Positions 27,955 to 37,982 of a stretch of 64,000 nucleotides of DNA are shown piece by piece (positions within the stretch are counted from its first letter, which is position 1; each line of letters begins with the position of its first letter). Origin of the DNA: Alteromonadaceae bacterium XY-R5. GTDB taxonomy: Bacteria > Pseudomonadota > Gammaproteobacteria > Enterobacterales > Alteromonadaceae. The stretch spans positions 186,001 to 250,000 of the forward strand of contig LXWE01000004.1 in assembly GCA_001660395.1 (NCBI GenBank). Reading direction: 5' to 3'. The notes under the pieces were generated by a model. That model had not been told where the DNA came from, ran no database searches, and was given only the letters and a program-made list of their open reading frames with translations. The position numbers and the translations under genes were made by a program.

Positions 27955-29814
27955 TTAAATGACCTTTTTACCCAATTTTTTAATTTTGTTGAACAGCCGT
28001 CTATTCTGCCCTTTGGTAAGGACTATGACAGTTTCAGTATCCCGAAGGGTTAGGGCATTTATTATTTTCTCAGGCAAATTATCCGCAAGATAAAATCCAC
28101 GTTTAGCTTCAATTACGAAAACATAAACGGGACTGTCGGTAAAATAACTAACTTGCTTTTGCATGACCCAGGCGGCTTTGACTTTCTTATTTGATTGGAT
28201 TTGAACTATCAGGTGCTGAATGGATTCGACCAGATCCTCTGAGGTGTAAAAGCCGTCTTTAATACTAATTATCTGGCGTTCAATGCTTGCCTGATAACCT
28301 ACTTCCTCTAAGTGGCTTAACTTGTTGAACCAGACGTTCGCGTCATCAGCTCTATTGTTCATAATAAGGTAAGTATAGGCTGCATGTGCAGCTTGTTCTG
28401 TAAACTCATGTTTAGCAGAAGCTTTTTCCAGAAGCTCTAATCCCATGTCATTATTCTCTGCAAGCAATAAGCGACCGATGGCAAATTGGCAGGCAACGTC
28501 ATCAGGAAATTTTTGTAAATAGGCCTGATAGAGTGGCAGGGCAGGTTGTTCCGGTGTGAATTTTTCAGATAATGTGGCGAGTGACCAAGAATCCTGCTGA
28601 TTCAACGTAACTTGATCTTTGTTTTGCAGGGTGTGAAGCAAGCATTTCTCTTGCTGAATTTGCTCGTACTTCTCTTGCCAGCTTTTTGCATTAAGTGCTT
28701 CCCATTCCCTGTCGATGAGTTCCGCCATTTGATTGATACCATCGCCAAAAAAGTACCGACCTGCACTTTCTGCGGTAGGGCTAAATTGCATGTTTTGCTC
28801 TGACAATGCCGATAATCTGTCCGTCAGGCAGGGATGTGTGTCCAGATAGCTTGTTGTTTCTTTTTTTGAAAAGGAAATGGCGTCGTTGGCTTCCTGGACG
28901 GTTAGGCGGTTTTGCTGCAAAAAGGACACTAACCCAGCATAGGGTAACTGCATTGGCGTGGGGGTATCCATTATGGTGAGATTAAATGGGGTCCAGTGTT
29001 TGCTAAGAATAAAGTCTTTGTAAGCCGAGGTTTTGATTAGTGCGGAGGCAAGGGTGTGTGCAGAGGTGAGCCTGGCAGCCTGCGCGTCTGCTTCGTATTC
29101 ATTTAATCTGGCCAGGGCAAAGGAATAGGCCGCAAATCTCGGGCTATACCATTTGAAAAACTTACGAATAGGCGCGGTTGTCCAGCTATTATGTTGTTCC
29201 AGATTGAATAGGATGTTTTGGAAATTTTCCCGCGTACGATAAATCCAGCCGTGAAACTTGCTATGGTTCCCAGATAAATGTGCAAGTTCATGGGCGATAA
29301 CGGATTTCAGCTCATCTGCATTTAACGACATGAGCAACTCGAATCCTAAAATAAGGGTGTTATGGGTGAATCCAAGGGCAAAACCTCTGGGGGTTTGCGC
29401 TAACGCTGCGTTGAATTCAGGAGTAATGATTACCTGATGGATCTTGGGGCAGCATAACTCGGTTGTTAGCGTTTCTATACAGGCGAAGAGTTCTGGGCTT
29501 TGTGTTTTGGTGATTTTGATGCCATGTGGCTTCTGTGCCCAGACGAATATGGACTTGAACAATACCCAGGCAAATACGAGTAACGGAAAAATGAGCTTCT
29601 TCTTTAACAGCAGTAGCAGGAACATGGTACTTGAGAGTGCAAGCACGACACTGACAGACACCAGGCCAAGTAAAATGGCGGTGATAATCAGAATGACGCC
29701 ATAGCCCAGGAGTGAGTACTGCAGTAATCGGTTTTTGTATTGTTGCGGATTGTTTTGCAACTCCATCTCTGCTTTTTGCAGCAGAGCATCCAGGTCATTC
29801 TGATCGGAATCCAT
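27955..29814 (-). CDS. M48-family membrane metallopeptidase with C-terminal repeats
   Basis: The 619-residue product has two hydrophobic segments (about 35-95), then a Ste24/HtpX-like catalytic domain with HELAHLSGNH at 175-184 and the third zinc ligand in RLNEYEADAQA near 240. After about residue 330 the sequence becomes helical and TPR-like (for example LYQAYLQKFPDDVACQFAIGRLLLAEN). The domain order resembles M48 proteins used in envelope quality control, though the hydrophobic pair is N-terminal here. The ATG at 29814 has AAGGAAAAAGTAGGT upstream, better than the ATG seven codons earlier. Substrate unknown. Confidence 0.85.
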   Translation of the reverse strand: MDSDQNDLDALLQKAEMELQNNPQQYKNRLLQYSLLGYGVILIITAILLGLVSVSVVLALSSTMFLLLLLKKKLIFPLLVFAWVLFKSIFVWAQKPHGIKITKTQSPELFACIETLTTELCCPKIHQVIITPEFNAALAQTPRGFALGFTHNTLILGFELLMSLNADELKSVIAHELAHLSGNHSKFHGWIYRTRENFQNILFNLEQHNSWTTAPIRKFFKWYSPRFAAYSFALARLNEYEADAQAARLTSAHTLASALIKTSAYKDFILSKHWTPFNLTIMDTPTPMQLPYAGLVSFLQQNRLTVQEANDAISFSKKETTSYLDTHPCLTDRLSALSEQNMQFSPTAESAGRYFFGDGINQMAELIDREWEALNAKSWQEKYEQIQQEKCLLHTLQNKDQVTLNQQDSWSLATLSEKFTPEQPALPLYQAYLQKFPDDVACQFAIGRLLLAENNDMGLELLEKASAKHEFTEQAAHAAYTYLIMNNRADDANVWFNKLSHLEEVGYQASIERQIISIKDGFYTSEDLVESIQHLIVQIQSNKKVKAAWVMQKQVSYFTDSPVYVFVIEAKRGFYLADNLPEKIINALTLRDTETVIVLTKGQNRRLFNKIKKLGKKVI

Positions 29815-29981
29815 ACCTACTTTTTCCTTTCTCATCCGAGAGTTATGTAGGACTTTTATCAGAAATTTGTTTGTTTAAAAAGGATTGCTGTACAGGATTT
29901 GTGTGAAATATGCTCAGAGTAGGGTGCCGCATACGGATGCGATATCAGAGAGCCCCGGGTAGGGGCTCTTCTATAAGCAGG

Positions 29982-32090
29982 TTAAAACTGATATTTCACG
30001 CTTACTTTGTAGCTGCGTGGTTCACCTGGCATGGTCCACAGGGCGGAGTAGGAGCTGACATAATATTCCTGATCAAACAGGTTAGTGACGTTTACCTGTA
30101 CACTGATATTAGGCGCTGCGGCGTAGGTGCCGAACAGGTTTACCAAGGTATAAGAGGGCAGCACATAGCTTGGGTCGATGGTTTCGCCCAGGCGGTCATC
30201 CACATAACGCACAGTGGCACCGGCACTGGTATCACGACCGAACAGGGTGGTGTCGTGTTTTACTGTAACAGTGGCGGTGTGCTTAGGAATATTGATCAAA
30301 CGGCTGCCTTTGGGGATATTCACGCCCCAGTCGGCATTGATCACATCATTAGCAGTTTTGGCATCTGTGTAGGCGTACGACACCAGCAACAGGGTGTTGT
30401 CTGTCAGACTGGCATTCAGATCTACCTCAATACCAGCACTTTCGGCTTCGCCCAGTGCGGCGGAATAGCCAGAGTTGACTGGATCCGCGGTGAGCACATT
30501 GCTCTTCTTCGCGCTAAACAAGGCCACATTACCTGATACCAGAGCGGAATCAAATTTCACTCCGGCTTCGAGTGATTTACTTAGTTCTGGTTCGAACGCG
30601 ATGCCACGGTAATCTGAGCCGGTATTGGGGCGGAAGCCTTCGGCATAGCTGGCGTAGTAACTGATTTGGTTGCTCCACTCGAATACCAGGCCTGCACGGG
30701 GGCTGAACACATCCTGCTTTTGCTCGGTAGAAGTGCTGGTGTTATGTTTTTCGATGGTTTGTTCAAAGCTGTCGAAGCGGCCGCCCAGCAATAACTTCCA
30801 GCGTGCACTTAAGTCCATCTGGTTTTGCAGGTAAATGCCGTAGCTGTCCTGAGTTTCGGTTTGATCGTACAGCAGTGTGCCTGCGGGGGCTGTTTGACCA
30901 TAAACAGGGGCATACACGTTAATGCTGTACGTATCGTCGCCGGCTGTTGGACGATAGCGTTCCCAGTACTTATCAAACTCGAAATGATAACCATCGGCAC
31001 CGATTAACAGGTGATGGGTAATACCGGCAAACGCAAACTGACCGCTTGCTTCAATACGGGCTGAAAGATCAGTGGAATCAAAATCACGATAGCTGTGCTG
31101 ACGGCTCAGGGTTTGGCCATCTGTGTTAAGCAACTGACGAGCGGATACCAACTCAGGATCGCTGGAGTAACCTTCTAAGCCCGTATCGCGAAAGTTAAGG
31201 CCGCCTAACAGGTTCCAGCTACCCAGTTGATGTTCAATTGTTAGCTGATGGGCCAATACGTCGATTTGATTGGCGCCATCGCTGGCTTCACCCAGAAAAC
31301 GCGTCACGGGTAAGGCGGATATATCGCCGTCAATGGCAACAATACCGCGGTCGAACGGCGTTTCCTGATCAACGTATTCCAGTTCATAGCTGAGCTTAGT
31401 CGCATCGCTGATTTGCCATAACAGTGAGGGGGTCAGTGCCAGCTTCTTGGAATCAATCGGAGTACGAAAGCTACCTTTATCTTCGTAGGCGCCGTTAATG
31501 CGAAACGCCAGTGTGTCTGTCAGCTTGTCTGTGTAATCGCCTTCCAGTCGGTAGTTATCCCAGCGTCCGGCACTGGCCTGCAAGTAACCTTCGCGCGCAA
31601 AGGTGGGCTTTTTGGTAATGATGTTAACTGTACCGCCTGGCTCAGAGCGGCCATACAGGGCAGAACCCGGGCCTTTAAGAATTTCGATGCTTTCAACATT
31701 GGCAGTATCGCGGGTGCCACCAAAACCACGCCCCGCGTTGTAGCCGTTGACCAGATAGCCAGATGGAACGTTTTCGTCACCGATAAAGCCGCGCACGGCA
31801 AAGCTGTCCCAGACCCCGCCAAAGTTGTTCTGACGGCTGATTGAAGCAGAGAGATCTAATGCATCTAAAAAGCTGGTGACGCCGGCATCCTCTAAAATTT
31901 CCGCAGATAATACTTCAACCGCCTGTGGCTGTGATTTTAGTGGCACATCACCACGAAAAGGCTGACGGATCGCGCTGACTTCAACGTGTTCAATATCTTG
32001 TGTGTCGGCGGCAATTGCGGCTTGCGCCATTAAGCCAGAGGTAACGGCCAATGATAAAAAAGAGGCATGAAACGGGGATCTTGAGGACAT
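29982..32090 (-). CDS. TonB-dependent siderophore receptor
   Basis: The 702-residue outer-membrane receptor has a signal peptide ending AIAA, a plug domain (about 35-150; PLKSQPQAVEVLSAEIL, then SVRG-like FAVRGFIGDENVP and the LKGPGSALYGRSEPGGTVNIITKKP signature), and a 22-strand barrel ending in KVSVKYQF. The signature places it with FhuA/FpvA-type ferric-siderophore receptors. A Fur-box-like site lies about 120 nt upstream, so iron repression is likely. The ATG with GGAG nine nt away is preferred over earlier in-frame starts. No siderophore synthesis genes are nearby, so it probably takes up a foreign siderophore. Confidence 0.92.
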   Translation of the reverse strand: MSSRSPFHASFLSLAVTSGLMAQAAIAADTQDIEHVEVSAIRQPFRGDVPLKSQPQAVEVLSAEILEDAGVTSFLDALDLSASISRQNNFGGVWDSFAVRGFIGDENVPSGYLVNGYNAGRGFGGTRDTANVESIEILKGPGSALYGRSEPGGTVNIITKKPTFAREGYLQASAGRWDNYRLEGDYTDKLTDTLAFRINGAYEDKGSFRTPIDSKKLALTPSLLWQISDATKLSYELEYVDQETPFDRGIVAIDGDISALPVTRFLGEASDGANQIDVLAHQLTIEHQLGSWNLLGGLNFRDTGLEGYSSDPELVSARQLLNTDGQTLSRQHSYRDFDSTDLSARIEASGQFAFAGITHHLLIGADGYHFEFDKYWERYRPTAGDDTYSINVYAPVYGQTAPAGTLLYDQTETQDSYGIYLQNQMDLSARWKLLLGGRFDSFEQTIEKHNTSTSTEQKQDVFSPRAGLVFEWSNQISYYASYAEGFRPNTGSDYRGIAFEPELSKSLEAGVKFDSALVSGNVALFSAKKSNVLTADPVNSGYSAALGEAESAGIEVDLNASLTDNTLLLVSYAYTDAKTANDVINADWGVNIPKGSRLINIPKHTATVTVKHDTTLFGRDTSAGATVRYVDDRLGETIDPSYVLPSYTLVNLFGTYAAAPNISVQVNVTNLFDQEYYVSSYSALWTMPGEPRSYKVSVKYQF

Positions 32091-32209
32091 CTGCAAACAC
32101 TCCAACAATATACCAACCATAGAACCCTTTACCCTCAAATAAGGGTAAAGCAGGCGGCAAAAACAAAGGGAAAAGTGACTTACGCACTGAATTGGTTGCG
32201 GACGTTAAC

Positions 32210-32228
32210 AAAAATGATTCTCAATAAC
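32210..32228 (-). promoter_or_regulatory. Predicted Fur box upstream of the siderophore receptor
   Basis: The 19-bp stretch AAAAATGATTCTCAATAAC matches 13 of 19 positions of the Fur consensus GATAATGATAATCATTATC. It sits in the 229-nt gap before the receptor gene. Confidence 0.7.
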
Positions 32229-32319
32229 AATGACTGTAACTTGCTAAAACATATGAAATTTAATTGAGTGGTAGCTTTTTTAGCCTGCCGGGTACTGCTT
32301 GAGATTTCAATTTACCTTT

Positions 32320-33141
32320 CTAGAAGCTGTCGTTTGTGACTGGCTCAGATTTGCCCTCACAGGCTGGCGTTGGGGTGGCAATAAGCCACTGCATCGCCAT
32401 CTCAGCTATAGGTGCGGGTACCCAGTGAGGACCGTTAAAGGCGACAAACGTCACGTCATAACCATCGTTTTGCAAGTCGGGCTGCAAAAACCACTCGGTA
32501 TGCTGAATTGGGTAGACAGTGTCTTTGCGGCCGTGTAATAGCAGAATGGGCGGCCGACCAACAGGTTTGGATGGCGGCGCCAGGCGCCATGGTGCGGCGG
32601 CGATAATATGGGTAAACAAATCACCATTACTGCGGCCCAGTGCTAACGCATAGGAACCGCCATCGGAGAGTCCACCAAGGGCCAGTTTGCAGGGATCAAT
32701 ATTGACCTTTGAATAGACGGTTTGCAGAGCTTTATCGAGAAATGTCACATCCGGACCAAACGGGCTATCAATGCCATCCCAGGTGTTGTGTCTGGCATCT
32801 GGGATTAACAGAGCGATGCCATACTTTTCCGCAATCGGCAGCAGATAAGAATACTGACTGGCACTGCCTCCACCACCATGTAACCACACAAGCAAAGGGA
32901 TCGCTTTGCCATTTGCGGCGGCGTTTGGAATGTATACAAGGCCATCTCGCCAGGCGGAGGTGCGGTTAATCCAGCGTTGTTCACCCAGGCCCAGAGGTGC
33001 TTCGCCCGTTTTTTTAGTCTGCCCAGATGCAATTGGTCGACTTTGTATACGGGTTAACTCGGAGTTGGCTGGTAGACAGCCAACTAAGCCCAATTGGCAC
33101 AGGGGGAAGACCCAGAGGAATATCCAAATGCGTGTGACCAA
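32320..33141 (-). CDS. Alpha/beta-hydrolase lipoprotein, PHB-depolymerase/esterase-like
   Basis: This 273-residue product has a lipobox-like LGLVGC after a short hydrophobic N-terminus. The hydrolase fold shows the oxyanion motif LLVWLHGGGGSAS near 85, the nucleophile elbow GLSDGGS near 165-171, and LLLHGRKDTVYP with the Asp, then FNGPHWVP with a candidate catalytic His. It resembles feruloyl/acetyl esterases and poly(3-hydroxybutyrate) depolymerases. The start is a TTG preceded by GAGGACAAAGGTA. It is divergent from the di-haem cytochrome gene. Substrate not predictable. Confidence 0.75.
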   Translation of the reverse strand: MVTRIWIFLWVFPLCQLGLVGCLPANSELTRIQSRPIASGQTKKTGEAPLGLGEQRWINRTSAWRDGLVYIPNAAANGKAIPLLVWLHGGGGSASQYSYLLPIAEKYGIALLIPDARHNTWDGIDSPFGPDVTFLDKALQTVYSKVNIDPCKLALGGLSDGGSYALALGRSNGDLFTHIIAAAPWRLAPPSKPVGRPPILLLHGRKDTVYPIQHTEWFLQPDLQNDGYDVTFVAFNGPHWVPAPIAEMAMQWLIATPTPACEGKSEPVTNDSF

Positions 33142-33221
33142 TACCTTTGTCCTCTTGCTTCATCCGATAATGTTTGATGCCATTAAGTATGACGTTAAAT
33201 TCTCACCTTGCCGGATAAGGT

Positions 33222-33244
33222 AATGAAAAGCATTGGTTTTCATT
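33222..33244. repeat. Inverted repeat in the esterase-cytochrome gap
   Basis: AATGAAAA and TTTTCATT, perfect 8-bp arms with a 7-bp spacer, lie between the divergent genes. Size and placement fit a regulator-binding site; the regulator is unknown. Confidence 0.5.
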
Positions 33245-33399
33245 GCAGGCGAGCGGGGATCTGTTACTGACACGAAAATTTAATCCCCTTCCTCCCCGCG
33301 TTATCTTGCCTGGCTAACTATACTCATATCTCTATTCACCCCTCTTCGCAGACTATCTGGCTGTAAGTTTTGTGTGGTTAGCATAAGGAAAGGCAGCAC

Positions 33400-35247
33400 A
33401 TGTCTACTATCACGCGTTTAGCTGTAATTAGTTGTTTGGGTATTACGACACTGACGGGTTGCGGATTATTTGAATCACGCTACATGGGGGCTGATCAGGC
33501 CGAGGTGGCAACTGTACCGACGGAAGGGCCTGTGCCACAGCGGCTGGAATTAGAACAGGCCTGGAGCCCACAGATACGCCAGTTGTTCTGGTTTACCAGC
33601 CAGGGCTCGCGGATCATGCCATACACCTGGTTTACCTGGCTGGAACAACCAGATAACGAGACGCTGTTTAGGGATAGTACGCATATGGAGTATTTGCGCT
33701 ATCTACCTGCCAATAGCTCAGCATTGAATCCGGCTGGTCTGCCAATAGGCTTTGCTTTGGCTAATGACGCTAAGACCGATACCGCCTGGGTTGGGATGAC
33801 ATGCGCCGCATGCCACACCAATCAGCTGGATTATCAGGGTAACAAGCTGTTGATTGAAGGTGCCCCGACCCTGGCTAACTTTGTTCTGTTTTACGATCGT
33901 TTGGTGGCAGCATTAAATGCCACACAGCAAGACGATGCAAAGTTCACCCGCTTTGCCAGGCGGGTACTGGCAGACGAGTATGATGAAGACAGTGCCGAGG
34001 ACTTACGTAATCAGTTGCTTGAACTGGCTCTTGCTGCAACCGAGCGCCAGCAGGTCAACGCTTTACCGGCCAGCTATGCCAAAGACTTTACCAGTTGGGC
34101 CCGATTGGATGCCTTCGGTAATATTCAAAATGCGGGTACGGCTTTCGCCTTACATGACGTGAGTAATAACAATGTACCGGCGGCACCTGTGTCATATCCA
34201 TTTTTATGGGGAACTCACCAGTCTGACGTAGTGCAGTGGAATGCTTCGGCTCCCAACACACCTATTGTCGGGCCGCTGGTACGTAATATTGGCGAAGTAG
34301 TGGGGGTCTTTGGCGAACTGGAAATCAATGAAGCTCCCTGGTGGAAACGCCTGATTGGGATCAAGGTCACTTATAGTTCCAGTGTCGATATGCATGGCTT
34401 AGGTGAACTGGAAACCTGGGTAAAAGCACTGCGATCACCGCAATGGCCTGAGGCCTATTTCCCTGCCATTAACGTTGAGAAGGCCGCTCAGGGGGAAAAG
34501 TTATATCAGCAGCAGTGTGTCAGTTGCCATCAGGTGGTTGCGCGCAGTGATGAAGGTAAAGACTATGTTGCGGCTAAAACGCCGCTGTCGGAAGTTGGTA
34601 CCGACTCTGCTACCGCGGCTAATGCGGCGTTATATTCAGCCAAAACTCTGGTCTTGGAAGGCGTCAAAGACATGGTATTACTGGGAGATCGTTTTGGCGC
34701 TGAAGCGCCTGCGATTGAAGTACCGGTAAATGGCGTGGTGGGAGTTGTGCTGAAAGATCCGATCACCGCCATTAAAGCCGGGCTGGCACCGGAAAAATCC
34801 TCCACAGTTAACGCCGATGAGAAAACGCTTGAAGGATTTATGCAGCAACATCTGGAAGCGAGGGAAAAACTGAGTCGTTTGCATAGTGCGATTCGTGATG
34901 GTGGCTTTGTTGAGCTTAACAAGGACGACATGCAGGTACTGGTGTACAAAGGCCGCCCGCTGAATGGTATATGGGCGACAGCGCCCTATCTGCATAATGG
35001 CTCTGTCCCCAGTTTGTGGGATTTATTGCAGGCCCCGGCTAATCGGCCAGGCAATTTCTGGGTCGGTAGCAGAGAATTTGATCCGGTGAATGTCGGCTAT
35101 GTCACCAGTGAAGGATTATCTCAGTTTCAGGTATTTGATACTGATGGCACAGAAATCAAAGGCAGCTCAAATGCTGGCCATACCTACGGCACCGAGCTAT
35201 CTGCCGAAGATAAATGGGCCCTGGTAGAATATATGAAGACCCTCTAA
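33400..35247 (+). CDS. Di-haem c-type cytochrome lipoprotein, RoxA/peroxidase-like
   Basis: This 615-residue product has a lipobox (TLTGC, Cys21) and two haem c sites: CAACH at 135-139 and CVSCH near 366-370. The segment FTSQGSRIMPYTWFTWLEQ (about 65-83) is typical of the RoxA-like branch of the cytochrome c peroxidase/MauG superfamily, as is TAPYLHNGSVPSLWDLL near the C-terminus. Such proteins range from rubber oxygenases to peroxide or electron-transfer enzymes. AAGGAAAGGCAGCAC precedes the ATG. It stands alone; the partner is unknown. Confidence 0.8.
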   Translation: MSTITRLAVISCLGITTLTGCGLFESRYMGADQAEVATVPTEGPVPQRLELEQAWSPQIRQLFWFTSQGSRIMPYTWFTWLEQPDNETLFRDSTHMEYLRYLPANSSALNPAGLPIGFALANDAKTDTAWVGMTCAACHTNQLDYQGNKLLIEGAPTLANFVLFYDRLVAALNATQQDDAKFTRFARRVLADEYDEDSAEDLRNQLLELALAATERQQVNALPASYAKDFTSWARLDAFGNIQNAGTAFALHDVSNNNVPAAPVSYPFLWGTHQSDVVQWNASAPNTPIVGPLVRNIGEVVGVFGELEINEAPWWKRLIGIKVTYSSSVDMHGLGELETWVKALRSPQWPEAYFPAINVEKAAQGEKLYQQQCVSCHQVVARSDEGKDYVAAKTPLSEVGTDSATAANAALYSAKTLVLEGVKDMVLLGDRFGAEAPAIEVPVNGVVGVVLKDPITAIKAGLAPEKSSTVNADEKTLEGFMQQHLEAREKLSRLHSAIRDGGFVELNKDDMQVLVYKGRPLNGIWATAPYLHNGSVPSLWDLLQAPANRPGNFWVGSREFDPVNVGYVTSEGLSQFQVFDTDGTEIKGSSNAGHTYGTELSAEDKWALVEYMKTL

Positions 35248-35456
35248 TCCTGTCTGATTTTATCCTGCAACATCTGGTACTTGTTGTGCTGAGTACCAGA
35301 TGGTCTCTGTTATTTCATGATATCAATTCGCTGAACCCGGAACACACCGAATAAGTGGTTGCTTTCTCGCCAACGCCTGATTAATGTTCAGCGTAGGTCT
35401 ATGATTTTTAAATGTTAAATTGATTAAGCTGTCGCAGAGCAGATGAAAGGGATGTT

Positions 35457-36224
35457 GTGGAACCTGATTACAGTCGTTATACAAAAGCAGAACTTATTGA
35501 TGCTCTGGAGCACATTGATAAGGAGAATTATCCCGAGCGAGTTGCACTTATACAGCAGGCACTGGCTGCCAATCCAGAGGTCGAGGAACCTGCGGAGTAT
35601 TTATTTCTCGAAGACCCAACACCGGCACAACAACAGCGGCATGTGCTTGGCCTGTTTGCATTAATTTGCATAGGGGTTGTAGCCGGTGCGATGTTATTAC
35701 CGGCTTACTTTCACTCTTTTTTACTTGAGAACACGTATCTGGGCGGATTTAAATGGTCTGCCATTTTTGTCGGCATCTGCGGGTGCTTGGGCGGCATATA
35801 TTACTATCTCCGACCTGCGTACTTGCGTAACGTCAATTCGGGGTTGGTCACATCTGGTAAGCAACCTATTGCCACAGGTTCAGGCCGACATTATGTAATG
35901 GTTCTGATCACTGCGTTAACGCTCTCTTTGGTCCTGATGTACACGACCTTTCGTTTACTGCCGATTGCTCTGCATCTTTATGTACTGGAAAAACATGACG
36001 TCACTGAGGTGTTAACGGTGGCGTCATTGCCACGCCATTACCGCAATAAATACTGCACAGGAAAAATACATCTTAAAGAGTATCAGTCTCAGTATTTTGA
36101 TTATGTTTGTCTGGGGTTTACGAAATCCGAGTGGAGCAAGCTTGAAGCCAATCAAAAAATCCGGTTGCATGGTAGTCGTTCCGCATTGGGATTTCTCGTC
36201 AGCCGTGGCCAGCCAATCGGTTAA
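35457..36224 (+). CDS. Uncharacterised inner-membrane protein with YPER-type N-terminal motif
   Basis: The 255-residue protein starts at a GTG with GAAAGGGAT upstream. Residues 1-30 contain YTKAELIDALEHIDKENYPERVALI, a motif seen at the N-terminus of several gammaproteobacterial membrane proteins (recalled pattern). Three hydrophobic segments follow (about 63-90, 98-118 and 148-175), then a soluble C-terminal domain with Cys residues (NKYCTGKIHLKEYQ). No enzymatic motif is visible. It is followed 92 nt later by the Na/Pi cotransporter gene. Function unknown. Confidence 0.7.
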   Translation: MEPDYSRYTKAELIDALEHIDKENYPERVALIQQALAANPEVEEPAEYLFLEDPTPAQQQRHVLGLFALICIGVVAGAMLLPAYFHSFLLENTYLGGFKWSAIFVGICGCLGGIYYYLRPAYLRNVNSGLVTSGKQPIATGSGRHYVMVLITALTLSLVLMYTTFRLLPIALHLYVLEKHDVTEVLTVASLPRHYRNKYCTGKIHLKEYQSQYFDYVCLGFTKSEWSKLEANQKIRLHGSRSALGFLVSRGQPIG

Positions 36225-36316
36225 TTTTCTCTATCAGCTTTGGTTCAGCGTGGTTCTAAGGAGGCTTTTTTAAAATAGGCGTATAGTTAACCTTATCAAA
36301 GTGTTAGCTAGCGGGT

Positions 36317-37981
36317 ATGCATGTGATTTTGTGGCTGGATTTTATTGCGGGTATTGGCATCTTTCTGTTTGCCATGCATCAGCTTGAAACAGCGTTGCAA
36401 GCTATCAGTGGGCCGTCGTTACGCACTATGCTGTTAAAAGCAACGTCTTCGTCATTTGGCTCTGTTCTCAGTGGTACGCTTGCCACCGCAATTCTGCAAA
36501 GCAGCTCGATGGTGGGCCTGATGGTGTTGGCAATGGTGGGAGCGGGTATCTTACCTTTGACCAATGCGGTGGGCATGGTTATCGGCGCGAATCTGGGCAC
36601 CACTATCACCGGCTGGCTGGTCACCCTGCTCGGATTTAAATTATCGTTGTCGCAGTTAGATGTACCCCTGATGGGCTGTGGTGCGATTATCTATTTAATT
36701 CAGCGAAACCGTGATGCACAGTCAGGCTGGGGCCTGTTTATGTTTGCCATTGGCTTGCTGATTTTCGGCCTGGATATGATGAAAACCAGTGTGGCAGCGG
36801 TGTCCAGTGTATTTCATCCCGAACAGTATGCGCATTTGCACAGCATTTGGTTTGTGTTGATTGGTGTGGTGTTTACCGCGGTGATTCAGTCAAGTTCGGC
36901 CATGATGATGATCACCCTTAGCGCCTTAAGTGCAGGTGTGCTGAGTTTTCCTGCTGCGGCTGCATTAATTATTGGCGCGGATTTGGGCACCACCAGTACT
37001 ATGCTGATTGGAGCGATCCAGGGCAGTGCTAACAAACGCAGGGTGGCGATGAGCCATGTGATATTTAACCTGTTTACCGCACTATTTGCTTATCTGATTA
37101 TTCTACCTCTATTACCACAGTTACTTGAGTTGGCTGGGTTGACGGATCCCTTATTCGGGCTGGTGGCGTTTCACAGTTTTTTCAATCTGATTGGCGTATT
37201 GCTGATGCTGCCTTTTCTGCGCCCGTTTGCAGCTAAACTGGCTGGCTGGTTTGGTCAGCCCGAACCGACGCTGTGTCGTTACCTAAACGATGTCCAGGCC
37301 GCGGATGATCCTGTGTCGCTGGCTGCATTAGATAAAGAATTTGGCCGCTTGTACCAGCTCTGTCTTGGTCTCAATACCAGAGCGCTGCGGTTGCGCACTG
37401 GGGCCGCTATCGATGAAGAGCTGGCCAACTTTGGCCACGGATATGAAAACCAGTATCGTGGTTTGAAAGAGCTGAATGGACGCATGGTGGAATTCATTCT
37501 GGATATCAATTGTGGCGATGAAACCGTGAAAAGCAGCTTGCATAAACGCCTGAAAGCGCTGCGTGAACTTCATTATGCACTCAAGTGCGTGAAAGATATT
37601 CGTGAAGACCTGATGCAGTTTGAGCTATCTGTGGTGCGAAAGTTACGGGGTATTGCGATGAACCGGATTGAGACAGATGGTCGCCACTTTTCGCGCTTAA
37701 CTCAGCTCATTGGACTGACGCCCAGTCCGGATCTCAATGATGAGCTGGACAACATTATTGCCGCTGCCGCCTTGTCCCATGAACATTTTGTGGCTGAAGT
37801 CTATGAATTGCTGCAACAAGATTCCCTCAGCAGTAAGGAATTGGCGACGCTGGTGAATACCAGTAAACATATACAGCAATGCATTGACGGACTGGTATCG
37901 AGTTTACGCAGTGTGCAAGGGCTGACAACGAGCGTTGTTACCTCAGCCGCAGTACCAGCATTGAGCGAACAACATTTGTAA
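36317..37981 (+). CDS. Na/phosphate cotransporter-family protein with PhoU-like tail
   Basis: This 554-residue inner-membrane protein has the two inverted PF02690 repeats. The first includes GTLATAILQSSSMVGLMVLAMVGAG and GANLGTTITGW (about 50-100), the second IQSSSAMMMITLSALSAG and GADLGTTSTMLIG (about 190-235). A helical PhoU-like domain follows (about 330-540). It resembles YjbB and bacterial NptA, which move phosphate, often outward, with sodium. There are no pho genes around it. The start lacks a good ribosome site, so a nearby GTG or TTG is also possible. Confidence 0.9.
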   Translation: MHVILWLDFIAGIGIFLFAMHQLETALQAISGPSLRTMLLKATSSSFGSVLSGTLATAILQSSSMVGLMVLAMVGAGILPLTNAVGMVIGANLGTTITGWLVTLLGFKLSLSQLDVPLMGCGAIIYLIQRNRDAQSGWGLFMFAIGLLIFGLDMMKTSVAAVSSVFHPEQYAHLHSIWFVLIGVVFTAVIQSSSAMMMITLSALSAGVLSFPAAAALIIGADLGTTSTMLIGAIQGSANKRRVAMSHVIFNLFTALFAYLIILPLLPQLLELAGLTDPLFGLVAFHSFFNLIGVLLMLPFLRPFAAKLAGWFGQPEPTLCRYLNDVQAADDPVSLAALDKEFGRLYQLCLGLNTRALRLRTGAAIDEELANFGHGYENQYRGLKELNGRMVEFILDINCGDETVKSSLHKRLKALRELHYALKCVKDIREDLMQFELSVVRKLRGIAMNRIETDGRHFSRLTQLIGLTPSPDLNDELDNIIAAAALSHEHFVAEVYELLQQDSLSSKELATLVNTSKHIQQCIDGLVSSLRSVQGLTTSVVTSAAVPALSEQHL

Positions 37982-37982
37982 T

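Noticed and set aside
29948-29970. Strong hairpin AGAGCCCC/GGGGCTCT after the siderophore receptor gene
   Set aside because: It probably helps end transcription, but no T-run follows on either strand, so it was not called a terminator.
29910-30536. 208-codon open frame antisense to the siderophore receptor
   Set aside because: Fully inside the receptor gene in the opposite direction, with no support.
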